Assembly (NCBI GenBank): GCA_002083635.1
Contig: MSXP01000001.1
Location: forward strand, 356,963-420,962
Direction of reading: 5' to 3'
From: Proteobacteria bacterium ST_bin12
Lineage (GTDB): Bacteria; Pseudomonadota; Gammaproteobacteria; Burkholderiales; Methylophilaceae
DNA: 64,000 bases
Below are positions 52,345 through 63,500 of this stretch, in pieces; the first letter of the stretch is position 1, and each line of letters starts with the position of its first letter. The notes under the pieces were generated by a model. It worked only from the letters and a program-made list of their open reading frames with translations. It ran no database searches and had not been told where the DNA came from. The position numbers and the translations under genes are program-made.

Positions 52345-53757
52345 ATGAGTCAAGGTCTATTCAATATAATCGGTGCAGTTAATGGATTTTTAAAGAAACA
52401 ATCTTGGTTAACTGCGCCTATTTATTGGCTTGTTAATCGCGCAGTGCCAACAGAAACGCGTGATTCTTTGGCTTGGAGTGAAGAAGCAGATTTGGCGATT
52501 TTAGAGCAGAGGCCACTTAAAGCGAGAAAATTACTGTATGGCATTCTATTCATTATGCTAGCGGTTGTTGCTTGGGCGTGGTACGCAAAAGTCGATGAGG
52601 TAACACGAGGCGAGGGCAGGGTTATTCCGTCGCGCCAAGTGCAAGTGATTCAATCGTTAGATGGCGGTATTGTGTCTGAAATTTTAATTAAAGAAGGTGA
52701 TTTGGTTAAAGAAGGCATGCCGTTAATTAAAATCGATGAAACCCGCGCAGTGTCATCTTTGCGGGAAAATAAAGGCCAATTTTTAGCGTTAGTTGCCAAG
52801 CAAGCGCGTTTAAAAGCGCTTGCAGAAGGTGGTGCTTTTAATCCGCCGCCCGAAGTGCAGTTAGAAATGCCGCAAGTTTACGAGCAAGAACAGGCTTTAT
52901 ACGTAGCCAGTCAAGATGATTTAAATTCAGTGGTGAATATTGCGCGCGACCAAATGGTGCAGCGTGAAAAAGAATTAATAGAAGTGCAATTTAAGCGCGA
53001 AATTGCTGAAAAAACCTATGAATCAGCTGCTAAAGAATTAGCTGCTAATAAACCCTTACTTGCCAGCGGTGCGGTATCTGAGATTGATATTCTAAAATTG
53101 GAGCGTGAGGCAACACGCGCAAAAGGTGAAATTGATCAAACACGGGCGCAAGCTAATCGTATTCAAGTTGCGATCTCAGAGGCAAGACGTAAAGTAACGG
53201 AAGCTGAGCAAAACTTTCGTAGTAAAGTGCGTACTGAATTAAACGACACCACTGCAAAATTAAATAGCATTACAGAGACCAGTGTTGGCTTAACCGATAA
53301 AGTAAAACAGGCTACTCTAAAATCACCCGTTAATGGTACGGTTAGTCGATTGTTTTTTAACACAGTCGGTGGTGTGATTCAGTCAGGCAAAGAAGTGCTT
53401 GAAGTAGTTCCGACTGACGATGCGCTTGTGCTGGAAACCAAAGTTGAAATCAAAGATATTGCTTTTTTGCGCCCTAACCAAGATGCGATTGTGAAGCTAA
53501 CCGCTTATGATTACACCATTTATGGTACGCTAGATGCGAAAGTAGAAAGCATCGCAGCTAACTCAACCGTGGACGAAAAAGGGAACGCTTATTATGTAGT
53601 GCGTGTGCGTACCTTGCAAACAAGTTTAGGAAAAGGTTTGCCGATTATTCCTGGCATGATTGCGCAGGTGGATATTTTGACTGGTAAAAAGACAATTCTC
53701 TCTTATTTGCTCAAGCCTGTACTCAAAGCCAAATCGTACGCCTTTACTGAGAGATAA
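52345..53757 (+). CDS. HlyD-family periplasmic adaptor, LapC-like
   Basis: A 470-residue membrane fusion protein. A cytoplasmic N-terminus (~70 residues) is followed by one membrane span (LLYGILFIMLAVVAWAWYA), then the lipoyl half-motif (VIPSRQVQVIQSLDGGIVSEILIKEGD), a long coiled coil (about 140-310) and a beta-barrel part with PVNGTVSRLFFNTVGGVI. It links the inner-membrane ATPase to an outer-membrane TolC-like channel, for which no gene is visible in the window. It starts 35 bases after the ATPase gene. Confidence 0.94.
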   Translation: MSQGLFNIIGAVNGFLKKQSWLTAPIYWLVNRAVPTETRDSLAWSEEADLAILEQRPLKARKLLYGILFIMLAVVAWAWYAKVDEVTRGEGRVIPSRQVQVIQSLDGGIVSEILIKEGDLVKEGMPLIKIDETRAVSSLRENKGQFLALVAKQARLKALAEGGAFNPPPEVQLEMPQVYEQEQALYVASQDDLNSVVNIARDQMVQREKELIEVQFKREIAEKTYESAAKELAANKPLLASGAVSEIDILKLEREATRAKGEIDQTRAQANRIQVAISEARRKVTEAEQNFRSKVRTELNDTTAKLNSITETSVGLTDKVKQATLKSPVNGTVSRLFFNTVGGVIQSGKEVLEVVPTDDALVLETKVEIKDIAFLRPNQDAIVKLTAYDYTIYGTLDAKVESIAANSTVDEKGNAYYVVRVRTLQTSLGKGLPIIPGMIAQVDILTGKKTILSYLLKPVLKAKSYAFTER

Positions 53758-53764
53758 GGGCGGG

Positions 53765-54382
53765 ATGCAAGATATATTCATCTCGCCTTTAAATGGTGGT
53801 TTGGCTTGCTGGGTAGAGGCTTTTCCTAGCGCAAAAATTACAGATATTTTAAAGCCCAATAAATCTCACGCCAAGGAAACAATTGTTTTTTGGTTGCATA
53901 TGAATGCGGACAGGCAAGCGTGGTTAACCAAAACAATTAAGCAAATTCAGCAGCAATATACGCAATCAAAAATAGTTGTTTTAGCTAACTCGCCTAACCA
54001 AGCAGAAGCTTTGTATGCAATGAGCTTGGGCGTAGTTGCGTATTCTCACGCTTACAGCCCAGCGCAAGTGCTACGTGAAATGAAAACGGTCATTAGTCAT
54101 GGTGGTGTTTGGATGGGGCAGGACTTGCTTAAGCGGCTGATTGAAGTGTCTAGTACTCTGGCTGGTAATCAAGCGGAGCAGGTCAGCCAACATTTAAGCC
54201 TGCTGACCAATCGTGAAAAACAGGTGGCGATTGAGGCAGCTAAAGGCTTGAGTAATAAAGAAATTGCACGCATTTTAGAGATTACCGAGCGTACAGTGAA
54301 AGCACACTTATCTTCAACTTTTGAGCGTTTAGGTGCAAAAGACCGTTTGCATTTAGCGTTAATGCTCAATAATAAAAATTAA
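53765..54382 (+). CDS. LuxR-type regulator with degenerate receiver domain
   Basis: A 205-residue protein. The C-terminal ~60 residues are a LuxR/NarL helix-turn-helix (LTNREKQVAIEAAKGLSNKEIA, then ITERTVKAHLSSTFERLGAKDR). The N-terminal ~120 residues look receiver-like, but the strand normally carrying the phosphorylated Asp reads IVFWLHMNAD, and the acidic pair is missing. It may work without phosphorylation. It lies 7 bases after the adaptor gene and 152 bases before the adhesin, so it probably controls adhesin or secretion genes. Confidence 0.85.
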   Translation: MQDIFISPLNGGLACWVEAFPSAKITDILKPNKSHAKETIVFWLHMNADRQAWLTKTIKQIQQQYTQSKIVVLANSPNQAEALYAMSLGVVAYSHAYSPAQVLREMKTVISHGGVWMGQDLLKRLIEVSSTLAGNQAEQVSQHLSLLTNREKQVAIEAAKGLSNKEIARILEITERTVKAHLSSTFERLGAKDRLHLALMLNNKN

Positions 54383-54534
54383 AATCACTGCATTTTTCGA
54401 CTGTTTTAATGTGTTAAGTAAGGCAATTTAACGCACCTGTATTGTCCCTTAGGCCAATGTTTTTCTGGCATTAACTGCTGTTTAATTCGATTATCTAAAA
54501 AAGTAATTTACTTTTGATATTTGAGAGAATAAAC

Positions 54535-57500
54535 ATGGCAACTATCGGCACCGTCGCATTACTCACTGGCTCAGCAATCGTTGTAGACGCCTCAGGCGCA
54601 CAGCGCACCTTACTTTTAGGCGATTCGATTGAATCTGGCGATACTATTGTCGTGCCCAATGGGGCAACGGTAGAGCTGCAACTTGCCAACGGTAATCTTG
54701 TACAAGTTGGGCCTGAGCAAACGGTCACCTTTACCCAAGAGTTAAGTGATGCCATTTTGTATGATTTGGTTGACCCAACCAATAATGCGGTCTCTCAAGC
54801 CACTATCCAAAGCTTGATCCAAGCGATTCAAACAAATGCCAATATCGATGACATTATTGATGCGCTAGCCAATGAGCGTGCTGAGGTCAACGAAGGTGTT
54901 ACGATTAATCAGCAAGGGCACAACTTTGTCGATTTGCTGCGTATTGACGATGTATTGAATCAATTTGATTATGCTTACGATGTTGCCAGCCGCGAGTTTT
55001 TAGATAACAACCCGCTAGCGCAAGACCGTGATGTGCAGCTAGGCGATGGTTTGAGTAATGCGGTTTACTTGCCGCGTATTGATCAAGATTTAAACGCATT
55101 TGATTTTGAGTACAGAACGCCCATTACTGCTTTTGAAAGCCGCCGTTACGACACTATTCGTCAAGGTAACGATCCTGATTATTTAGCAAACTTGACTCCT
55201 GCGCCTGTTGGCCCAGGTAATCTGTTGCCAATTGCCAGTTTTAGCACAACGCCTGGCACAGAAGATGCCGTTAATGCCACGCTTAATTTAACTGGCACTG
55301 ACCCAGATGGCACAATTGTTAGCGTTACGGTTGCCGCTCTGCCGCCCGCTACTCAAGGCATATTGTACTTGGCCGATGGCGCGACGCCAGTGCTTGCAGG
55401 CGCGCCACTAACGCCTGCGCAAGCCACAGGTTTAATTTTTATTCCAGCACTCAATTTTAACGGCACGGTTAATGTGCCATTTGTGGTCACTGATGATGGC
55501 GGCGCTACATCTAACCTGCTAGTTGCCCAAGTCAGTATTATCGCAGTCAATGATGCGCCAATTGCCAATAATGACAACGTTGCTGTCACCGAAGATACGC
55601 CTGTTTCTGGCAATGTGTTAACCAATGATACAGATGTCGATGGTGATGCTTTGTCTGTAACACAATTTACGGTTGATACCGATGGCGACTTAATTCCCGA
55701 AACGTATACAGCTGGCACGACTGCAGTTATTGTTGGTGTTGGCTCAATCGTGATTAACACCAATGGTACTTATACGTTTACACCTGCTCCCAATTACGTT
55801 GGTGCAATTCCAGAAGTTGTTTACACCTTATCGGATGGCGCTTTAACAGATACAGCAACGTTGAATTTAGGCCCAGTTACTGCCGTGAACGACAACCCAG
55901 ACGCGATTGACGATACAGTTGCCGCTACGGAAGACACTCCTATTACTATCGCTGTAGCGAGTTTATTAGCCAATGACACCGATGTAGACGGCAACCCCTT
56001 AACGGTGACTAGTGTACAAGCGCCTACTAACGGTACCGTGACCTTAAATGCAGGCAATATCATCTTTACGCCTAATGCTAATTACAATGGCCCAGCCACT
56101 TTTACCTATACGATATCAGACGGCCAAACTGGCACAGATAGCGCAACGGTCACCTTAAATATCGCTACTGTGAACGACGCGCCTGCTGGCGCCGATAGAA
56201 CCATCAGCACTAACGAGGACACAGCATACACCTTTAGCGCGGCAGACTTTGGCTTTACTGACCTTAACGACAGTCCAGCCAATAGTTTGCAATCAGTGGT
56301 GATCACCAGCATTCCGCCCGGTAGCACTTTAAGATTAAGTGGTTTTGCTGTGACCGCTGGCCAAGAAATTAGCCTAGCCAATATCCCCAACCTAGTGTAC
56401 ACCCCGCCTTTAAACAGCACAGCGAGTAGCAGCTTCACGTTCCAAGTACGCGACAACGGTGGTATCGCCAATGGAGGTGTAGATTTAGACCAAAGCCCGA
56501 ACACCATCAGCATCAACATCACCCCCGTGAACGACAACCCAGACGCGGTTCCTGATACGGTGAGCACGCCTGTAGATACGCCAGTCATATTAACCCCATT
56601 AAATAACGATACAGATGTTGAGGGTGCCGCGTTAACCCTAACCAGTATTGGTGGCACTGCAGTAACACCAGGTACGCCACAAACGATTCCAGTGTCTAAC
56701 GGGGTTGTTAATATTAGTGCAGCTGGTGTAATTACCTTTACCCCTAATAGTGGATTTTCTGGTACATCAATTATTCCTTACTCAATTAGTGACGGTGCTG
56801 GCGGCACAGACTCAGCAAACATCACTCTCAATGTGAGTCCAAACGTTCCTCCGCAAGGTGCAGATGCTTCTCGCACAATTGTTGAAGATAATAATTACAC
56901 GTTGATCAGTGCAGATTTTGGCTACACTGACGCTGATGTGGGTCAAATTTTAAATGCGGTTCGTATTGATACTCTGCCTACAGTTGGTACCTTGCTTCTA
57001 AATGGCTTCCCTATAACAACAGCAGGACAAACGATTTCAGTTGCTGACATTGATGCTGGTAACTTAATTTTTCAGCCTGCCGCTAATGGAAACGGAAGTC
57101 CTTACAGCAATTTTACCTTTAGTGTGCAAGATGATCTAGGTGGGTTCGATACTGTACCTAACACATTTACATTTAATGTTACTCCCGTCAACGACGCCCC
57201 AGACGCGATTGACAACACCGTGACCGCGACAGAAGACACACCAGCCACCATCAGCACCGCCAGCCTATTGGCCAACGACACCGATGTGGATATCGAAGCG
57301 GTCACCTTCGTCTCTGCCCAAAACCCGACCAACGGCACAGTGAGTGTGAATGCCGGCAACGTCATCTTTACGCCCAACGCCAACTACAACGGCCCAGCCA
57401 CGTTTACCTACACCATTAGGGACGCAGCTGGCTTAACCGACACGGCGACTGTCACCGTCAACGTCGGCGCAGTCAACGACGCCCCTGACGCCATTGACAA

Positions 57501-60500
57501 CACCGTGACGGCCACCGAAGACACGCCAGCCACCATTAGCACCGCTAGCTTACTGACCAACGACACCGATGTGGACGGCGAAGCCGTTACCTTTGTTTCT
57601 GCCCAAAACCCGACCAACGGCACCGTGAGCGTCAACGCAGGCAACGTCATCTTTACGCCTAACGCCAACTACAATGGCCCAGCGACATTTACCTATACCA
57701 TCAGGGACGCTGCAGGCTTAACCGACACTGCCACTGTCACCGTCAACGTAGGCGCCGTGAACGACGCCCCAGTAGACGGCAACGAAACCAATACGGTGAC
57801 AGAGGACGTTACATTGACGGTTGCAGACGGTGCCGCGGGCGATTTACTGAATAATGCGACGGATGTAGACGGTAACCCACTCACCATCACCGCATTCACA
57901 GTTGCTGGTCAAGCTGGCCCATTTACTGTTGGCACAGGATACTTAATAGCTGGAGTAGGTACGATTACGATTAACGCTAACGGTAGCTATAGTTTTGCGC
58001 CTGCGCTTAACTATAATGGCGCTATTCCAGTTATTACTTACACGGTGTCAGACGGCACGTTAACGGATACTTCAACACTAACTTTAAGTATTACCCCCGT
58101 GAATGATGCGCCCGTTAATAGTGTTCCAGGTGCTCAAACTACGCCTGAAGATACGCCGCGTACTTTTTCGACAGGGAATGGTAATGCCATTACTGTCAGC
58201 GATGTGGACGGTGCAGGTGTATCGCTTACAACTACAGTAACGGTTACAAACGGTACGTTTAGTGCTATTACTGGTGGTGGAGTAACGATCAGTAACAATG
58301 GTACAGGTACGGTCACTATTAGTGGCACTGCTGCCCAAATTAACGCAGCTTTAAATGGCGCTAGTTATGCCAGCAACGCTGACTATCACGGTGCAGCGAC
58401 TATCACTGTTGCTACTAATGATGGTGCGGCGACAGACACTGATATGATTAATATCACAGTGACTGCTGTTGTTGATATTAGCAATGATACGCTGACCACA
58501 AATGAAGATACAGCGATTAGCTTTAACCCAGTTGCTGGCACTAATGGAGCCACATTAGATACATTTGAGGGTGGTGCGCCACAGATTACTCAAATTAATG
58601 GCACGGCAATTACGGCTGGTGGTGCAGCAGTTGCTGTGACTAACGGTAGTGTTACTTTAGCTGCAGGCAATATTCTTACTTTTACACCAGCTGCCAACTT
58701 TAATGGTACTGCCCCTGCATTTACCTACACAGTAGCCAGTGGTGGAGCGACTGAGACGGCGAATGTAACAGTTACTGTTACCCCCGTGAACGACGCCCCA
58801 GTAGACGGCAACGAAACCAATACGGTGACAGAGGACGTTACATTGACGGTTGCAGACGGTGCCGCGGGCGATTTACTGAATAATGCGACGGATGTAGACG
58901 GTAACCCACTCACCATCACCGCATTCACAGTTGCTGGTCAAGCTGGACCATTTACGGTTGGTACAGGTTACTTAATATCAGGAGTAGGCACAATTACGAT
59001 TAATGCTAATGGCAGTTACAGTTTTGCGCCTGCGCTTAATTATAATGGTGCTATTCCAGTTATTACTTACACCGTGTCAGACGGCACGTTAACGGATACT
59101 TCAACACTGACTTTAAGTATTACCCCCGTGAACGACGCCCCTGTAGACGGCAACGAAACCAATACGGTGACAGAAGACGTTACATTGACGGTTGCAGACG
59201 GTGCCGCGGGCGATTTACTGAATAATGCGACGGATGTAGACGGTAACCCACTCACCATCACCGCATTCACAGTTGCTGGTCAAGCTGGCCCATTTACGGT
59301 TGGCACAGGATACTTAATAGCTGGAGTAGGCACGATTACGATTAACGCTAACGGTAGCTATAGTTTTGCGCCTGCGCTTAACTACACTGGCGCTATTCCA
59401 GTTATCACCTACACCGTCAGCGATGGCGCAGGCGGAACAGACACCTCAACGCTTACGCTTAGCATCACCCCAGTTAATGACGCGCCAGTTGGTAATACTG
59501 ACAATTACACGGTAGTTGAGGGTTCAACTTCTTTACTGGCTAGCGTATTAACAAACGATACTGATATAGAAAACAACCCACTGACTGTTGGAATATTTGC
59601 AACGAATAACGCTGGTGTTGGTACGCAAACTGCTAATGGCAGCAATACAGTGACGACTGCTTTAGGCGGTACGGTTGTGATGAATGCAAACGGCACCTTT
59701 ACCTATACTGCGCCTGCACGTAATCATGCAACAGTCGATACTGACGGCCCTGATGTTGATAGTTTTGTATACAGACCAAACGATGGCAGTTTAAATTCTG
59801 CTGCTTGGACAACTGTCAATATTACGCTAACTGATACGGTGCCGATTGCGATTAATGATGTAGATAGCGTAGGAGTAGGTAGTAGCGTCACTGGCAATGT
59901 GATTACAGGGGCTGGTGGTATTTCAGCAGATACATTGAATGTAGATAGCCCACATAATTTAACCAATGTTGTGTTAACCACAGGCACTTTGGTTTCAAAT
60001 AACTTAAATACCACAACTAATGTACGAACTATCGTCACCAATAATGGTACTTTGGCAATTGATTTAGATGATGGAAGTTATACCTACACGGCAGGAGTTA
60101 CGCCTAGGGTAGTTACTAACCCAACAGGAACTGCAAGCTTTACCAGTGTTGGTGTTGGGCTATTTGGTTTCGACACTCTAGAGCCATACAACACAGCTGG
60201 CAATATTAATAGTGGATTGAATTTAACTAATTTGAATGCCACATCTGCTGGTATAGCCAGATTCCAAGAAAATGCTGGTGAGACTGATGATGGTGTTGGT
60301 GTAGAGCAAATTGCAGGTTCAAGTAACACCAATCGAATTGAAAACGGTGAGCAACTGGTGATTAATTTAGGTGTTGCTTCTAGATCAACTAGCATAGCAG
60401 TGAGCAATTTGCTTGCAGGTGAGACTGCTACTTGGGATTTATATAGCTCAACAGGAGTATATATATCTAGTGGAACAACCGCCGGCGTTGCAAGTGGACA

Positions 60501-63500
60501 GACTAATATTAGTATTTCATCAGGCACGGCATTTAACTATGTTGTCTTGAGATCAACAGCAGGTGCCAGCCATTTTAGATTAGATGGCATTACGATTATT
60601 CCAGAACCATCAGGTGTGTCTGATGTGTTTACCTATACCTTAAGCGATAGCGACGGCGATACTTCTAACGCAACATTAACGCTGAACTACGATACAACAA
60701 CGACAGCATTTAATGACACTGCTACTGTGTTTGAAGCGGGTATTAATCAAAATGGTACACAAAATGCAGGTACGCTAGAAGCGCAACCAATTGAAAATGC
60801 TACAGGTAACATTCTGGCAAATGATACGGGGGTGAGTAGCTTTACTAATATTGTGACCGTAAATGGCACAGGCCCTGACGTAAATGGCGTTATTACTATA
60901 AGCGATACCAGAGGTATTGTGCAGGTTTATACACAAAACTTTAATGGTTTTGTTGCAGGCGATTATGTGGTTAACTTAACAGGCAGAACAACACAAGGCA
61001 CGAACGATACTATTACCCTAAATTATCAGCTAACCAATAGTGTTTCTGGTGAAGTAGATAATGCAACACTGACGGTTAATATTGTAGATGATGCCCCAAT
61101 TGCAGAAAACAGTATCACGGAAGTGGCTGCTGCACCTTTGCCTAGTTATGAGTTGGTGTTAATGCTGGATGTTTCAGGCAGTACAACGTTATCAGCAAAT
61201 GGCGCTGACCAGCGTAGTGTAGATGCGAATGGCAATGCGACAATTAATTCTTTAAATGTTTTAGCTTTAGCAGCGATGCGTGATTTAGTCACCCGCTATT
61301 TCGCAGAAGCCTCTAATGTCAGTGTCAAGCTGGGTATATTCTCAACTAATGCGCAATCTGATGGTGTTTCTTACACCACATTAAGTTCTGCATTGGCTGC
61401 GATTGATGCACTTGCTGCGCCAGGCGGTTCTACAAATTACCAGGCAGGTTTGAATTTGATTCAAGATTTGTTTGGAACGATCGCGAACCCTAATGATGGT
61501 GTTGAACGGATTAGTTATTTTATTACCGATGGTTTCCCAAGCGTCTCTGTTTCAGGCACTCCAGCAGGTATTAATGACCCAGCAAATACCACGAGTGCGG
61601 GCTACCCAGTAACATTTACTAACTATGTTAATGCCAATAATATCCAATCTTATGGTGTGGCAGTTGGCAGCTCGATTGTGAACAACGCGCCACTTGACGG
61701 TATTCATAATGTAGATGGAGACCGCAGTGACGTTGAGGCAGGTGCTGCGAATAATGGCAGAGATTTGGCATTGATTGTGACAGATATTAATGCCTTATCC
61801 CGTGTGTTAACTGCCACGGTACCGACAGCATTCGGCGGTAATGTGGCAGGCGGCGCTGGTTCTTCTGTTCGGTTTGGTGCAGACGGTGGCTATGTGCAGT
61901 ATATCGATTTGTTGCTAGATAGCGCTGATGCAGGCAACGAACCAGATACGATAGTACGCTTTACTTATAATCCTGCTTCTGGTGGGCAAGTTACCAACAA
62001 CAATAATGCAATTGCAGGGCCTTCAGTTTCAGGCAGTCTGATTAATTTAAGTGCTGCGCAGGGGTTTACAAGAGGATCACTGGTATTTGACTTTGCTACG
62101 GGCGATTATACTTACTTCCCACAAGGTAACGCTGCTGAAGGCGATGAAATCAACATTGCATTTGGCGTGATTGACGGTGATGGTGATACAGCTACAGCGA
62201 TTAACACTATCCGTTTTGTAGATGGCAAACCACAAGCAGTTGACGACTATGATACTTATTTACCTAGTACCGATGCTGCTGCCACTAAATTCTTTGAAGG
62301 TAATGTGATTAATGCAGTAGGTACCGATGGTGGCGGAGCGCAAGTAAGTGGCTTTAGAGCTGGCGTAGCTGGAGAAGATAATGCGATTAATGACGCAGAT
62401 GTGACTTCTATTGTATTTAAAGGTACAACATATAATTTAACGGTAGCAAGCTCTGGTAACGCCAACGGTGGCAATTTTACTATTAATGCCAACGGTGAGT
62501 TTACTTGGACTAGCACGACAGAGCCTGCCAATGTGTTGATATTCCATCGCGATGGCTATTACAAATACACGCCACCTGCTGCTCAAACAGGAGATTTACC
62601 AGAGGCTGCGCAGCAAACAGTTAACTTAACCAGCGCAGCAAACGTAACAACAGGTGGATTGACGTTGTCAGCGTATAGTCGAACTGCAAATCTGAATAAT
62701 GCGCCTGATACAACTGTCACCTATTCAGCGAGCGGCGCAGGTATTACTGGCGGATCTTCTAATGCCAGAGTAGATAATCTAGAGAATCTTTCGATTAGAT
62801 TTAATGCAGCGACGTATGCGTTTGGCGTGCAAGATGTGATTATTAACCTCAATGCTGGCCAAAGTGATTTAGGTCCAAATGGCGGAATTTTGGCAGCAGT
62901 ACAATATTCCATTTATGATATTGCAGGTAATTTACTGGGTCAATTTGCCAGCACGACCGAAGCAGGAATTGTTGTTCCGCGTGGCTTTAGTAACATTGGC
63001 GAGATTTTAATTCAGCCAAATAGTGCGAATGTGGCGGGTGCAATTGGTAGTGTAACTGTGCAAAGTGTTACCTTTAATAGGGTAACGGTTGCTACAGTAA
63101 CAGCACCTGATGAAGTCATTCAATATACAATTACTGATAAGGATGCTATTAACCCTGACAGTTCAACCGCTAACTTAACGCTACATGTTGTTACAAATCA
63201 GTATGCAGGTACAGCAGGTGCTGAAACAATTAACGGGTCTTCCAGCAACGATTTAATTTCTGGCTTGGCTGGTAACGATACATTAAATGGCCTTGCTGGC
63301 AATGACATTATTCGTGGTGGTGCTGGTAACGATACACTTGATGGCGGCGCCGATAACGACCAGCTATATGGTGGTGATGGTGATGACACGATTATAGGCG
63401 GTACTGGCAATGATTATCTGTATGGCGAAGCTGGAAACGACAATTTGCAAGGTGGAGATGGCGCAGATGTACTTCTAGGTGGTGCTGGCAACGATACCAT

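Noticed and set aside
57187..59472. CRISPR-like repeat pattern
   Set aside because: Units are 285-345 bp, entirely coding, with no short spacers; they are protein-domain repeats.
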